DNA of 64,000 nucleotides from contig CANOKL010000016.1 in assembly GCA_947566645.1 (NCBI GenBank), positions 1 to 64,000 of the forward strand, given 5' to 3'. Position 1 is the first letter of the stretch, and each line of letters begins with the position of its first letter. Below, piece after piece: positions 46,392 to 55,252 of this stretch. The translations under genes and the position numbers were made by a program. This DNA is from an uncultured Lachnospiraceae bacterium. Lineage in GTDB: Bacteria; Bacillota; Clostridia; Lachnospirales; Lachnospiraceae. The notes under the pieces are model-generated. The model worked only from the letters and a program-made list of their open reading frames with translations. It was not told the DNA's origin and ran no database searches.

Positions 46392-49223
46392 ATGAGTCTG
46401 TATAATAAAATTATTGATCAGCAAAAATTGCAGAATGCGTGGAGGCAGGTCTATAAGAATAAGCCGAAGGAGGGAGTGGACTATGTTACATGCGAGGAAT
46501 TCGAAGAAGACAAGAAGAATAAAATAAAAGAATTATGGATGGAATTATCACAGCAGACATATGAGTGCATGCCTGTGCAGCTGATTCCGATCTATAAAGG
46601 GGAAAAGATGAGATTTATCAGCTTATATACAATGCGCGATAAAGTGGTGCAGCACTCACTGGCAAAGGAATTGTCTGTGATCTTTGAACCAGATTTCTCG
46701 GACTGCTGTTACGCATACCGGAGTGGGAAGTCCGCGCTGCATGCATCACAAGTCATACATCAACAGATATTGGGGATGAAGAACGGGTATGCTTTCCGTG
46801 GGGATATTCATTCATTTTTTGATCACATTTTGCATGATGTGTTAGTAAAAAAGCTGCGAAAGAAAATCAGGGAAGACGATGTTATGGACTTGATCCTAAA
46901 AGTATTAAAGACAGCATCTTTGGAAAAGAATGGAGAGTTAGTTGAAAAGAAGCTGGGGATTTATCAGGGAGCTACGGTAGCGCCCGTGCTGTCTAACGTG
47001 TACCTGACGGAAATGGACAGGAGGATTGAAAAAGAGACAGAATTCTACATTCGCTATTCAGATGATATACTGATCTTTTTTAGAAGTCTTGAAGAGGCAG
47101 AGGAATATAAAGAGAAGATCTCCGGTTATCTTGCGGATCTGGGACTGGAATTAAATGACAGCAAAACGGAGGTTGTTCCGTTTGAGGAAGGATTTGAATT
47201 TCTTGGGTATCAATTCAACCAGACAGGAAGAGCGATTCCCGAGAAGGCAGAGAACCAGTTAAGCGACAGATTAGAAGAGGTATGGCTGAATCCGAAATAT
47301 CAGACGTTACAATTACGTCTGGAGAAGGGGTCTGAGATACTGAATGGCTGGGAACAGTATTTTACAGATGAGCGGAAGATTAACAGTATACTGGAGTATG
47401 CGGTATGGGTGTACCAGATGGAGAAAAGGGGAATGCCGAACCTGGAAGAGATGAGCAAGAACAGGCAGGAATTTGACAACCCATATAAGGATGTTGCCGT
47501 ATATCTGGCAGGTATCTGGGATAAGAATCAGATGCGGTTACAGGAGCTGAAAGAATATGAAATATATTATTCTTTATCAAAACTGGATTCAGATATTCTG
47601 TTAGAATCAGAGCATCCTTTGGTATCAGAATTACTCGGCACATACTCCAGATATATGGTGCAGGAGACCGATGAGATAAGAACAGAACTGATTCAGCTCT
47701 ATTCGGATCTGAAGATGTATCAAAAAGCAGAAACTTTGTTAGAAGCTGACCTGGGTGATTCCAGAACTGCCGGTATTGTCAGATTAGCAGATCCGGAAAC
47801 AGAGAAGGAACATACCAGGATCGCTCTGAGTGCAAAGGAAATATCCAGATATATGGATTTATTTGTTGGGAGAGAGGATCTGTATGCTCTGGATGGAGTT
47901 ACGGGCGGACACAGGCGTAAGAGCGAAGAAATCCTGCAGCCATTGCTTGCAGATGTGGTAAGAAAACATCTGGAACAGAAAGAAACAGTAGGAACTTACA
48001 TTCAGAGAAGCAACGGGACAGTGAAGTACCTGGTAATCGATCTGGATATCTCAAAAGGAGCCCTGATGCAATGTAAAAATGAAGCCATGAGACAGGAATA
48101 TATGGATAAATGTCTTCATATGGCAGCACATATTATGAAAGAGCTGAGACATATGGGCATGACAGGATATCTGGAGCATAGCGGGTACAGAGGGTATCAT
48201 ATATGGGTGTTCTTTTCTGAATGGATTCCTGCCCGTTATGCCAATTTATTGTCTGATATCATAGACCGGAAGACTGGAGGAATGAGGAGAGAGCAAGGAG
48301 AAAGCGGAATTCAGATTGAGTATTTTCCTAATAAAACAAGGATAAGAAATGGAAAGAGGGGGCAATGTATAAAACTCCCCTGGGGCGTTCATCCGAAAAC
48401 AGGGAAAACAAGCTTTTTTCTGGATGCAGGATACCAGTACTATGAGCCGCAGAAGAAAATTCTGGAGGATGTAGTCCAATACTCAGGCAGAGTGGTTAAA
48501 CGTATTGTTTCATCTTATAAGAGTGATGAAGAATATAGTCAGAAGCATATGGAGGTGGACAGGGATTTACAGGAATTTGAACCAATGAATGACGCAGTGA
48601 AGACGGTTTTAAATTCCTGCAATCTGCTTAGGTATCTGTGCCAGAAAGCGAAAACAACACATTATCTGCCGCATTTTGAACGGCTGACAATATTGTATGT
48701 ATTCGGGCATCTTGGAGAGGAGGGGAAGGAATTCGTACATAAAGTAATGTCATTTACATTAAATTATTCCTATCAGACGACTCAGAAGTTTATTCTCCGC
48801 TGCCCGGAAAAGCCGGTCAGCTGCCTGAAGCTTCGTGATCAATATAAGCAGATATCGGCAGAGACTGGCTGTTCATGTAACTTCAAAAGGACTAAGAACT
48901 GCTATCCGTCTCCGGTCCTTCACGCTCTGAAAAAAGCAGAAGAGAGCGGAGATATTACGATGCCTCTGTCCAGGTCACTTCCAGCGAATAAGCAGGATAT
49001 ATTAAAGGAAGAGATTAATGCAGGAGCGAAAGCACAGTCCATTGCGGAAAAGATGATGGAACTCCGGAAACAGCGGAGGAATATTGACAAAACGATAAAA
49101 AAATACGAAAAAGAACTGGCAGATATCTTTGATGACAGTAAAACGGATAGTATGGAAATTAAGATGGGACTGCTGGTTCGCAGAAAGAACGGAGAGAAGA
49201 CAGAATGGATGATTGAATTATAA
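46392..49223 (+). CDS. Reverse transcriptase-primase (AEP) fusion of the CRISPR adaptation module
   Basis: 943 residues. The RT domain (about 1-285) has FRGDIHSFFD (D138), GIYQGATVAPVLSNVYL (about 189-205), the active site YIRYSDDILIFF (D224, D225) and FEFLGYQF, like group II intron-derived RTs. A linker (about 290-530) has TPR-like helices. The second domain (about 540-690) is an archaeo-eukaryotic primase fold: YLVIDLDISKG (D550, D552), the catalytic-His motif SGYRGYHIWVFF, and CIKLPWGVHPKTG. A Cys-containing region (RCPEKPVSC, TGCSCNFKRTKNC, about 820-850) may bind zinc. CRISPR-associated primase-polymerases are known near cas1-cas2, some linked to RTs; acquisition of spacers from RNA is the likely purpose. 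ATG after GAGGAGGAAT. Confidence 0.9.
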   Translation: MSLYNKIIDQQKLQNAWRQVYKNKPKEGVDYVTCEEFEEDKKNKIKELWMELSQQTYECMPVQLIPIYKGEKMRFISLYTMRDKVVQHSLAKELSVIFEPDFSDCCYAYRSGKSALHASQVIHQQILGMKNGYAFRGDIHSFFDHILHDVLVKKLRKKIREDDVMDLILKVLKTASLEKNGELVEKKLGIYQGATVAPVLSNVYLTEMDRRIEKETEFYIRYSDDILIFFRSLEEAEEYKEKISGYLADLGLELNDSKTEVVPFEEGFEFLGYQFNQTGRAIPEKAENQLSDRLEEVWLNPKYQTLQLRLEKGSEILNGWEQYFTDERKINSILEYAVWVYQMEKRGMPNLEEMSKNRQEFDNPYKDVAVYLAGIWDKNQMRLQELKEYEIYYSLSKLDSDILLESEHPLVSELLGTYSRYMVQETDEIRTELIQLYSDLKMYQKAETLLEADLGDSRTAGIVRLADPETEKEHTRIALSAKEISRYMDLFVGREDLYALDGVTGGHRRKSEEILQPLLADVVRKHLEQKETVGTYIQRSNGTVKYLVIDLDISKGALMQCKNEAMRQEYMDKCLHMAAHIMKELRHMGMTGYLEHSGYRGYHIWVFFSEWIPARYANLLSDIIDRKTGGMRREQGESGIQIEYFPNKTRIRNGKRGQCIKLPWGVHPKTGKTSFFLDAGYQYYEPQKKILEDVVQYSGRVVKRIVSSYKSDEEYSQKHMEVDRDLQEFEPMNDAVKTVLNSCNLLRYLCQKAKTTHYLPHFERLTILYVFGHLGEEGKEFVHKVMSFTLNYSYQTTQKFILRCPEKPVSCLKLRDQYKQISAETGCSCNFKRTKNCYPSPVLHALKKAEESGDITMPLSRSLPANKQDILKEEINAGAKAQSIAEKMMELRKQRRNIDKTIKKYEKELADIFDDSKTDSMEIKMGLLVRRKNGEKTEWMIEL

Positions 49224-49443
49224 GAATATAATCGTTACTATTCACGGCTTAGGAATGCGCGTAAGCTGCGCAGGGTCTGCCCCAGCGAAGCGAGGGTATT
49301 CCGTGAGAACATGATGCAGGGGTGAGGGGCGGTTTTTGCGTAGCAAAATTTGGAATGCCGCCCCGAGTCGTTACTATGAGCGGGCGGTTAGTCCGTGAAT
49401 AGTAACGATAACCCGATTTAAATAATAAAAAATGCAGTAAGGG
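49224..49443. repeat. Composite repeat region before leader 2 (includes GTTACTAT palindrome copy 4)
   Basis: Begins with a half element (GTTACTATTCACGG at 49233-49246) and ends with the full 37-bp palindrome at 49370-49406. A GC-rich stretch with GGGGCGG...CCGCCCC arms (about 49326-49364) lies between them. No gene is seen. Confidence 0.7.
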
Positions 49444-49644
49444 TTGAGAATTTTTGTAAGTGGTGTATAATATAGATAGAGTGTTGGGAGGAGGAAGAAC
49501 AGAGTAATATGAAGGGATATTTTGAATGAAAGAAGAACGAGCCAAAAAAATAGGCTGAAAAAGTGAATTATCAGAATATTCTGTGAATTACTTACAAAAA
49601 TGGGTCTTGAAAGCCTTGTAAATAGCGGGTTCCCAAGGGGTACC
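49444..49644 (+). promoter_or_regulatory. Leader and promoter of CRISPR array 2
   Basis: TTGAGA (49444-49449) and TATAAT (49466-49471), spacer 16, lie 174 bases before the first repeat, the same distance as in array 1. The leader is a near copy of leader 1, so both arrays should be served by the one adaptation module. Confidence 0.85.
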
Positions 49645-50806
49645 GTAGAAATGAGGAAAGCCCGATTAAGGGCATTGACACCAGTTATCAGTACTTTCAA
49701 GTTTCTCCTTTCTGGTAGAAATGAGGAAAGCCCGATTAAGGGCATTGACACATCCGTACAAGATAGAAAGACCGATGAGCTCCTGTCCATCCGGTAGAAA
49801 TGAGGAAAGCCCGATTAAGGGCATTGACACAGCCCCAAACTTCGCTTTAATCGTGCCCATCTTTGTCCTGTGTAGAAATGAGGAAAGCCCGATTAAGGGC
49901 ATTGACACAGTACAACGGTTTCAATTGTGCTCTCTGAGCTACGTGGTAGAAATGAGGAAAGCCCGATTAAGGGCATTGACACGTTCCTGAGTTTCGTCAA
50001 CGAGTTCCTCTGTGTCATCGTAGAAATGAGGAAAGCCCGATTAAGGGCATTGACACAACCCACCTATCTTAAATTTTCGTAAGGTAAACTTCACCGTAGA
50101 AATGAGGAAAGCCCGATTAAGGGCATTGACACCATGCCAAACACAGGAAACTTTCTCCTGTATTCGTTCGTAGAAATGAGGAAAGCCCGATTAAGGGCAT
50201 TGACACCATGCTGTAAAGCAGAGATAAACTGAGGATTTAATGAAGTAGAAATGAGGAAAGCCCGATTAAGGGCATTGACACACTTCCTTGGTGGGTGCTG
50301 ATTTTTTTATAGTTTCTATCGTAGAAATGAGGAAAGCCCGATTAAGGGCATTGACACATTCCTCCTTTGTTTTTATTTTTGTAAGATGATTCAGCGTAGA
50401 AATGAGGAAAGCCCGATTAAGGGCATTGACACACTTCAACTACTTCCTCCTCGCTGTCGTCAACGATTACGTAGAAATGAGGAAAGCCCGATTAAGGGCA
50501 TTGACACTTTCTGTGATGCCATCCGTTTTTGTGTATCCATATAGTGTAGAAATGAGGAAAGCCCGATTAAGGGCATTGACACATTCCGTCTTCTGGTGTT
50601 AATTCTACTGCACCTACATTGTAGAAATGAGGAAAGCCCGATTGAGGGCATTGACACGCACATGTGTCTCCATCAAAGTCCGCTCCCCCCCCTTGCGTAG
50701 AAATGAGGAAGGTCCGATTGAGGGCATTGACACTCTTCATCATCTGCAACCAGGTGAAGCACAGTATCAGGTAGAAATGAGGAAAGCCCGATAAAGGGCA
50801 TTGAAC
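49645..50806 (+). CRISPR. CRISPR array 2 (16 repeats, 15 spacers)
   Basis: The same 37-base repeat as array 1 except GATTAAG instead of GATTGAG in the first 13 units. Repeats start at 49645, 49715, 49794, 49872, 49946, 50020, 50096, 50170, 50245, 50321, 50396, 50471, 50546, 50621, 50697 and 50771. Units 14 and 15 carry GATTGAG; unit 15 also has GGTCC for AGCCC, and unit 16 is degenerate and runs into the trailer. Spacers are 33-42 bases. Confidence 0.98.
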
Positions 50807-50876
50807 AGATATCTCTGCTGTGCATGATGTCCATTTAAACACGCAGATAAAAGAAGCCCGGGTCAGGGCTTTTTTG
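50807..50876 (+). terminator. Shared array trailer with terminator
   Basis: After the last repeat comes a trailer (AGATATCTCTGCTGTGCATG onward) nearly the same as that of array 1 (43391-43470). It ends in AGCCC-GGGTCA-GGGCT plus six T at 50855-50875, a good terminator for pre-crRNA. In array 1 the T-run is broken by ATTGTC. Confidence 0.75.
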
Positions 50877-50902
50877 TGCAAATACAGGGTTAGGAAGCTG
50901 TG

Positions 50903-51303
50903 TTGCCGTTATTAAAACAGATATTTGCGGCAGCACATGAACTGTATCATATTTATTGCTATTTTGAGGGATATGATTCGGCTTTAGTGCAATCCGGATC
51001 AATTTTAGCATCTGGTATTATAGACGAAGAAGCAAAAGAGACGGAGGATGTGGAAGCAAATGCTTTTGCTGCTATTTTATTAGTTCCAAAGGAACGGCTT
51101 TTGCAGGTCACGGAAGAAGAAATCAGTAAGCAAATTGAGCTTACGGGAAAAGCTGCACGTTGGCAGGAGATACCAAAGGATTTCATTAGATTTGGAAACT
51201 TATCAGAATTGATGTATGATGTAGAACGGTTGGGTGCTGTTCGTGATGAACGGTTAGCAGGTGATAAGAGCAGATTGAGTGAAATTATGGAAAGCCTAAG
51301 AAA
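50903..51303 (+). pseudogene. Truncated, internally deleted ImmA/IrrE protease gene copy
   Basis: Matches the complete ImmA/IrrE gene at 56327-57148 almost base for base from TTGCCGTTAT to GAAAGCCTA. It lacks the first 85 or so codons and has an internal deletion of roughly 150 bases between LVPKERL and LQVTEEE. HELYH is still present. No start codon or own promoter is evident; it begins directly after the array trailer. A decayed duplicate. Confidence 0.88.
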
Positions 51304-51345
51304 CTCTAAAGGAGCCCTGATGCAATGTAAAAATGAAGCTATGAC
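51303..51345 (+). pseudogene. Short duplicate of the RT-primase gene
   Basis: About 40 bases (AAAGGAGCCCTGATGCAATG onward) match 48054-48095 inside the primase motif I region of the RT-primase gene with two or three differences, reading SKGALMQCKNEAM in both places. Here it is joined directly to the end of the ImmA/IrrE fragment. Confidence 0.75.
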
Positions 51346-51612
51346 TGGATTCCGCTTAATCCTTGATCGACAAGGAATTGGTACACCATCTTGATATCTT
51401 GAAGGAAAAACAGGTCATGGTAAAAGACTATACGTTTGTAAATATAGGGGAGATTTTACACTCTCCCCCTTCCACACCACGTAGCATACCGGGGAAATAG
51501 ATGTGATAAAGCACCGGATTCCCGAGGGATTTTTCTACAATTTCTAAGTTTATCTATAGTCTCAATTGCCTCACATATTCTTCTAAGCAAAAGTTATGAG
51601 AATATATTTCCA
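51346..51612. other. Non-coding or decayed stretch
   Basis: No intact gene. One hairpin GGGGAGA...TCTCCCC at about 51448-51469. The 3' part may hold the lost 5' end of the sensor kinase gene. Confidence 0.4.
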
Positions 51613-52740
51613 TTGCAGCTTGTTTCCCCACATTTTGGTAGTGCCAGAGTTCATAGATTGTTCCTGTTATTTCTATTTTATCTGCGGGTAGAGAACGTAT
51701 ATTCTATAGCATGGGACACACTGATCTCCCCAATCTACTCAGCAGCAAATTTACAGTCTAGCTTCATATATTTGATCTACATATCCTCTTACACTGTTCT
51801 GCTTGCTTGCATCTGCCCTGTATTGGGCCGATTGCTCCGTCCTGTAATCCACAGGTTGCAGGCAGTTTTTTCTGGACAGCTTCTGTTACTCATAGCCGCG
51901 AATCTGTTCGCCTGCCTGTTTGTTTTTTTATTTAACATCATAATAGGGGATTCGATTGGGTATACCAGGGAAATTGTAATTTTTAACTGTATTTTATTTA
52001 TCTGCTATTTTAGTATCAGCACAATCCTAATCGTAAATATAACAAAAGCACATATAGCAAAAGCAGATATGGATATGCGGCAGGATTCCTACAACAAACT
52101 GCAGGAATATACCAATCAGATTGAACGCATGTATTCTTCACTGCGCTCCTTCAAACACGATTACTCCAACATCATGCTTTCCATGTCCGGTTATATTGAG
52201 GCAAATGATATGGAGGGGCTGAAGGGATACTTTGAGAAGGAAATCCTTCCGACAGGCAGGAATATTTCCAAAAACACTGCCCACATCAATCAACTGATGA
52301 ATATCAAAGTTCCAGAATTAAAAAGCATTATTTCAGTGAAGCTGTTATATGCCGTAGAATTGAATATCAGCGTAAATATAGAGGTTGCCGATAAAGCCGC
52401 GGATATACCAATGGATACCTTGGATTTGTCCCGTGTAATTGGAATCTTCCTTGATAACGCGATTGAGGCTGCCATGGAAACGGATACCCCATTCATCAGC
52501 TTCGCCTTGATCCATTTAGATACGGATTATGTTTTCATTATCTCCAACTCCTTTCTTGATAAGGGGGTTCCTTACGCTTCACTGGCACAGCCAAATGTAT
52601 CTACAAAAGGGGCGAACCGTGGATTGGGACTATATAATGCCCATGAAATCATTGCTAAATATAATTCTGTGTTTTTAGATACGGAGATTCAGGGGGGAAA
52701 TTTTGTGCAGCGACTTCGAATTTCAAAAACCCACCCATAA
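51613..52740 (+). CDS. AgrC-like sensor histidine kinase (GHKL type)
   Basis: Up to 375 residues. About four to five transmembrane helices (about 10-150) lead to a cytoplasmic coiled coil, the phosphoacceptor region SSLRSFKHDYSNIMLSMSGY (about 188-207) and a GHKL ATPase with the N-box IGIFLDNAIEAA and the glycine motif GANRGLGLYN. Kinases of this type sense cyclic peptides. The N-terminus is short for AgrC, which normally has six or seven helices, and only a weak TTG start is available, so the 5' end may have been lost. The response regulator lies 400 bases downstream. No agrB or agrD is nearby. Confidence 0.75.
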   Translation: MQLVSPHFGSARVHRLFLLFLFYLRVENVYSIAWDTLISPIYSAANLQSSFIYLIYISSYTVLLACICPVLGRLLRPVIHRLQAVFSGQLLLLIAANLFACLFVFLFNIIIGDSIGYTREIVIFNCILFICYFSISTILIVNITKAHIAKADMDMRQDSYNKLQEYTNQIERMYSSLRSFKHDYSNIMLSMSGYIEANDMEGLKGYFEKEILPTGRNISKNTAHINQLMNIKVPELKSIISVKLLYAVELNISVNIEVADKAADIPMDTLDLSRVIGIFLDNAIEAAMETDTPFISFALIHLDTDYVFIISNSFLDKGVPYASLAQPNVSTKGANRGLGLYNAHEIIAKYNSVFLDTEIQGGNFVQRLRISKTHP

Positions 52741-53143
52741 AAGAGCGTACGTAATGCGCTTTCCCCCGGAGAAGTTTTCTATAATAACAGAAATAAAGTT
52801 GGCTGCCGGTTAATACCGTTTTTTAACCATTTTTAGCTCTAATGAAAGAATTCCTGCTGAAATCAAAGCCTTTTTATTGTCTCTGATAGCTTTCATACCC
52901 CGGATATGGTAAAATACAAATATCAGATTGGAGGTACGAAAGATGCCCCTTTTTATAAACCCTGTACTTATCCGCAACCAGAAGCTTGCAGAGACAAAAA
53001 ATGTCCGTATTGTTTCCACAAATATGCCGGGAAAAAGGCGACAGACTTTTATGTTGATTTTAAGCTGTCGGATGTAGGAAACCAAAGCTTCGCAGCAGGC
53101 TGACGGGGCACCAAAATTCTGACGCAATAAGAAGGAGCGAAAT
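52741..53143. other. Gap between sensor kinase and response regulator
   Basis: 400 bases. Small open frames exist on both strands (a 65-codon plus-strand frame at 52906 with Cys-Pro pairs; a 28-codon minus-strand frame near 52812-52898), but neither has a convincing ribosome site or resembles AgrD. I see no supported gene. Confidence 0.4.
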
Positions 53144-53881
53144 ATGATTGACATCTATATTTGTGAGGATAACCAGAAGCAGTTGAATCTTTTTCAAAAA
53201 TATATATCAAATACAATTATAATTGATGAATTGGATATGAAAATCGTCCATGCTTCGCCCAATCCAAGTGCACTTCTCCAAAAGATGTTAACAGCGGAAA
53301 ATACTGGGCTTTTCTTTCTTGATATTGATCTAAAAGCTGATATGGATGGCCTAGAGCTTGCGCAGCGGATCCGCCAGTTACAGCCGCGCTGTTTTATTAT
53401 CTTTATTACTTCGCATTCGGAGATGAGCTTTCTGACCTTTCAGTACAAAGTCGAGGCTTTGGATTTTATCATAAAGGATAGCCGGGAGCATATAAAATCC
53501 AAGATCCATGAATGCCTCTTAGATGTGGAAAAGAAATATACGTCAATGAACAATGCGGTCAACCGAGTCTTTGTGATCCATCAGAATAACCGGGGTATTA
53601 CCATCGACTACGATGATATCATCTGTTTTGAAACCTCGAAAAATATCCACAAAGTTCTGCTTCACGCCAAAAAACGTGTCATTGAATTTTCCGGGCAATT
53701 GAAGGATGTCGAGAAGCAGTTGGATCGCCGCTTTTACAGATGTCACCGATCATATATCATCAACCTTGACCATATCTCCGAGGTGGATTTCACTGCATTG
53801 ACCGTATCTATGGCTAACGGAGAATCCATCCCCGTTTCTGTAAGGTCAAAAAAGGGGTTGAAGAAAATAATGCAAAATTAG
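53144..53881 (+). CDS. LytTR family response regulator (AgrA-like)
   Basis: 245 residues. The receiver domain (about 1-125) has IYICEDNQKQL with acidic residues and the phosphoacceptor LFFLDIDLKADMDGLELAQ. The C-terminal LytTR DNA-binding domain (about 140-243) has FYRCHRSYIINLDHI and VSVRSKKGLKK. It pairs with the GHKL kinase at 51613. Target genes are unknown; no obvious LytTR direct repeats were found next to a gene here. ATG after AAGAAGGAGCG. Confidence 0.92.
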   Translation: MIDIYICEDNQKQLNLFQKYISNTIIIDELDMKIVHASPNPSALLQKMLTAENTGLFFLDIDLKADMDGLELAQRIRQLQPRCFIIFITSHSEMSFLTFQYKVEALDFIIKDSREHIKSKIHECLLDVEKKYTSMNNAVNRVFVIHQNNRGITIDYDDIICFETSKNIHKVLLHAKKRVIEFSGQLKDVEKQLDRRFYRCHRSYIINLDHISEVDFTALTVSMANGESIPVSVRSKKGLKKIMQN

Positions 53882-53889
53882 CCAGAATG

Positions 53890-54215
53890 CTGTCGGAATT
53901 GAACGTCATCGTGTAGTTGGCACGAACAAGCGCATTTCTGAAATACCATGCATTTTCTGCAAAAATATCATTGATTGCAGAGAATCCAGGTGTTTTCAAA
54001 TATTTGATGAAGAATACTGCGGTTGTTCTCGTATTTCCTTCTCCGAAGATATGGATTTGCCACAATCTTGAAATAAATACTGCAAGATGATGAATAATCT
54101 CGTCTATTGACAGCCCTTTATAGCTATCCTTCATCGTGATTTTGCCTTCAATATTCTGAATGGCAGTATCAATGTATTGAAGGCATGGGATGAGGATATT
54201 GAAGGTGAAACGAGA
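53890..54215 (-). pseudogene. Internally deleted fragment of a fic gene
   Basis: Matches the middle of the complete fic gene at 58139-59287, including HIFGEGNTRTTAVFFIKYLK, then joins by deletion to a piece further 5' (the KITMKEAQ region). Neither end of the gene is present. The catalytic loop survives but no complete domain does. With the ImmA/IrrE and XRE fragments it shows repeated partial duplication across 50.9-59.3 kb. Confidence 0.82.
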
Positions 54216-54290
54216 GTTCCACCTTCAAATGTCTTAATATTAATTTCCGGGAAAATAGAGGGCGTAATACCAAAAAAGGTGGACTAACGC

Positions 54291-54626
54291 TTATACTTTT
54301 GTGATTTTTGAGTGTTTCAAAAGAGTTTCAATTACATCATATACCCGTTCTCTATCCTCTTTGGAAATTTTACTCATTCGTTCATTAAGCAAGGAGCTTT
54401 TTACTGTATAACCAGTGTTTAATACATCTGCTAAAACCATATCTGCCGATATTTCCAACGCATTTATTATCGAAATGAATGATTCAAGTGATGGAGTTTT
54501 CTCTCCACGTTCGACCATTCCAATATAATTTGCACTTAATCCTACCTTTTCAGCTAAATCTTCTTGTCTAAGTTTTTTAGCAAGGCGATATTTCTTTATT
54601 CCTTTGCCGATTGTATCAAGGTTCAT
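54291..54626 (-). CDS. XRE family helix-turn-helix regulator
   Basis: 111 residues. The Cro/C1-type HTH (about 8-65) is clear: LRQEDLAEKVGLSANYIGMV, then ERGEKTPSLESFISIINAL. A helical C-terminus follows. The ATG follows AAAGAGGTGGTGATG. It is divergent from the unknown gene at 54787, with an AT-rich gap of 160 bases between them where it may bind. Part of the same HTH coding sequence recurs as a fragment at 58075-58126. Confidence 0.88.
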   Translation of the reverse strand: MNLDTIGKGIKKYRLAKKLRQEDLAEKVGLSANYIGMVERGEKTPSLESFISIINALEISADMVLADVLNTGYTVKSSLLNERMSKISKEDRERVYDVIETLLKHSKITKV

Positions 54627-54786
54627 TTCATCACCACCTCTTTTAGTGTATCACTATAACCATTAGTATAGTTTTATTCTCCTTGCACATACACAAACTA
54701 TATGGAAGTAAAACCAACTATTTGTGATGATTTTTGCGTTTTTCTATGTTATACTTCAAACATAAATAGCAAAGAGAAAGGTGAAA

Positions 54787-55242
54787 ATGATGTTTGAAAA
54801 GAAAATGATTTTCAGCAAACGTTATCCGAATATTTTGGAAAACTTTTGCGATAAGAAATTGACAGAGAATTGTCCGAATACCGGTGATTACAGGAAGAGA
54901 ACAGATTTTATAAACAACATTGAAAATGACAGCAAGTTCGTACCTGTTCCAAAACGTATAAAAGCCAAAGAACCTTTTATACATCTCGCAGAAGCACTTT
55001 CGAAAAACTATGAAATTGACACTGATATTTATGAAAACGAAGGTGGTGTTACCGCTAATTTATACATTGAACCGTCAGTTCTTTCCGGTGAACTTAAAAT
55101 TCTATTTACCCACCTTGTCCTAATGGCTGATAATATCTCCTTTTTTATTCCAAAGGACAAAAAACATTTGCTGCTTGTACGTCTTGATTATTTCACGCAC
55201 GAATTATATTTGTCCGGCAAAAAACTAAGAAATATTAGATGA
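54787..55242 (+). CDS. Uncharacterised protein beside an XRE regulator
   Basis: 151 residues, not recognised. It is mixed alpha/beta with a basic N-terminus (MMFEKKMIFSKRYPNIL), an acidic middle (IDTDIYENEGGVTANLYIEP) and two hydrophobic stretches (LKILFTHLVLMADNISFFIP, LLLVRLDYFTHELYLSG). No signal peptide is clear. Start is ATG 54787 or 54790 after AGAAAGGTG. It is followed by a good terminator and is divergent from the XRE gene; such pairs are often small toxin-antitoxin or phage-derived modules, but nothing in the sequence proves that. Confidence 0.6.
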   Translation: MMFEKKMIFSKRYPNILENFCDKKLTENCPNTGDYRKRTDFINNIENDSKFVPVPKRIKAKEPFIHLAEALSKNYEIDTDIYENEGGVTANLYIEPSVLSGELKILFTHLVLMADNISFFIPKDKKHLLLVRLDYFTHELYLSGKKLRNIR

Positions 55243-55252
55243 TATGTAGGTG

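Noticed and set aside
46392..49223. Group II intron as explanation for the reverse transcriptase
   Set aside because: No intron RNA domain V/VI structure was noticed, no HNH domain is present, and the gene is tightly joined to cas1-cas2.
50687..50694. Run of eight C in a spacer of array 2 as a slippage tract
   Set aside because: It is spacer content without a promoter or reading frame, so variation there would not switch a gene.
52812..52898. 28-codon minus-strand frame as an AgrD-like peptide
   Set aside because: It lacks the Cys-containing ring and acidic end of AgrD and is on the wrong strand.
52906..53103. 65-codon Cys-containing frame between kinase and response regulator
   Set aside because: No clear ribosome site or known family. 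It may be a decayed piece; left unannotated.
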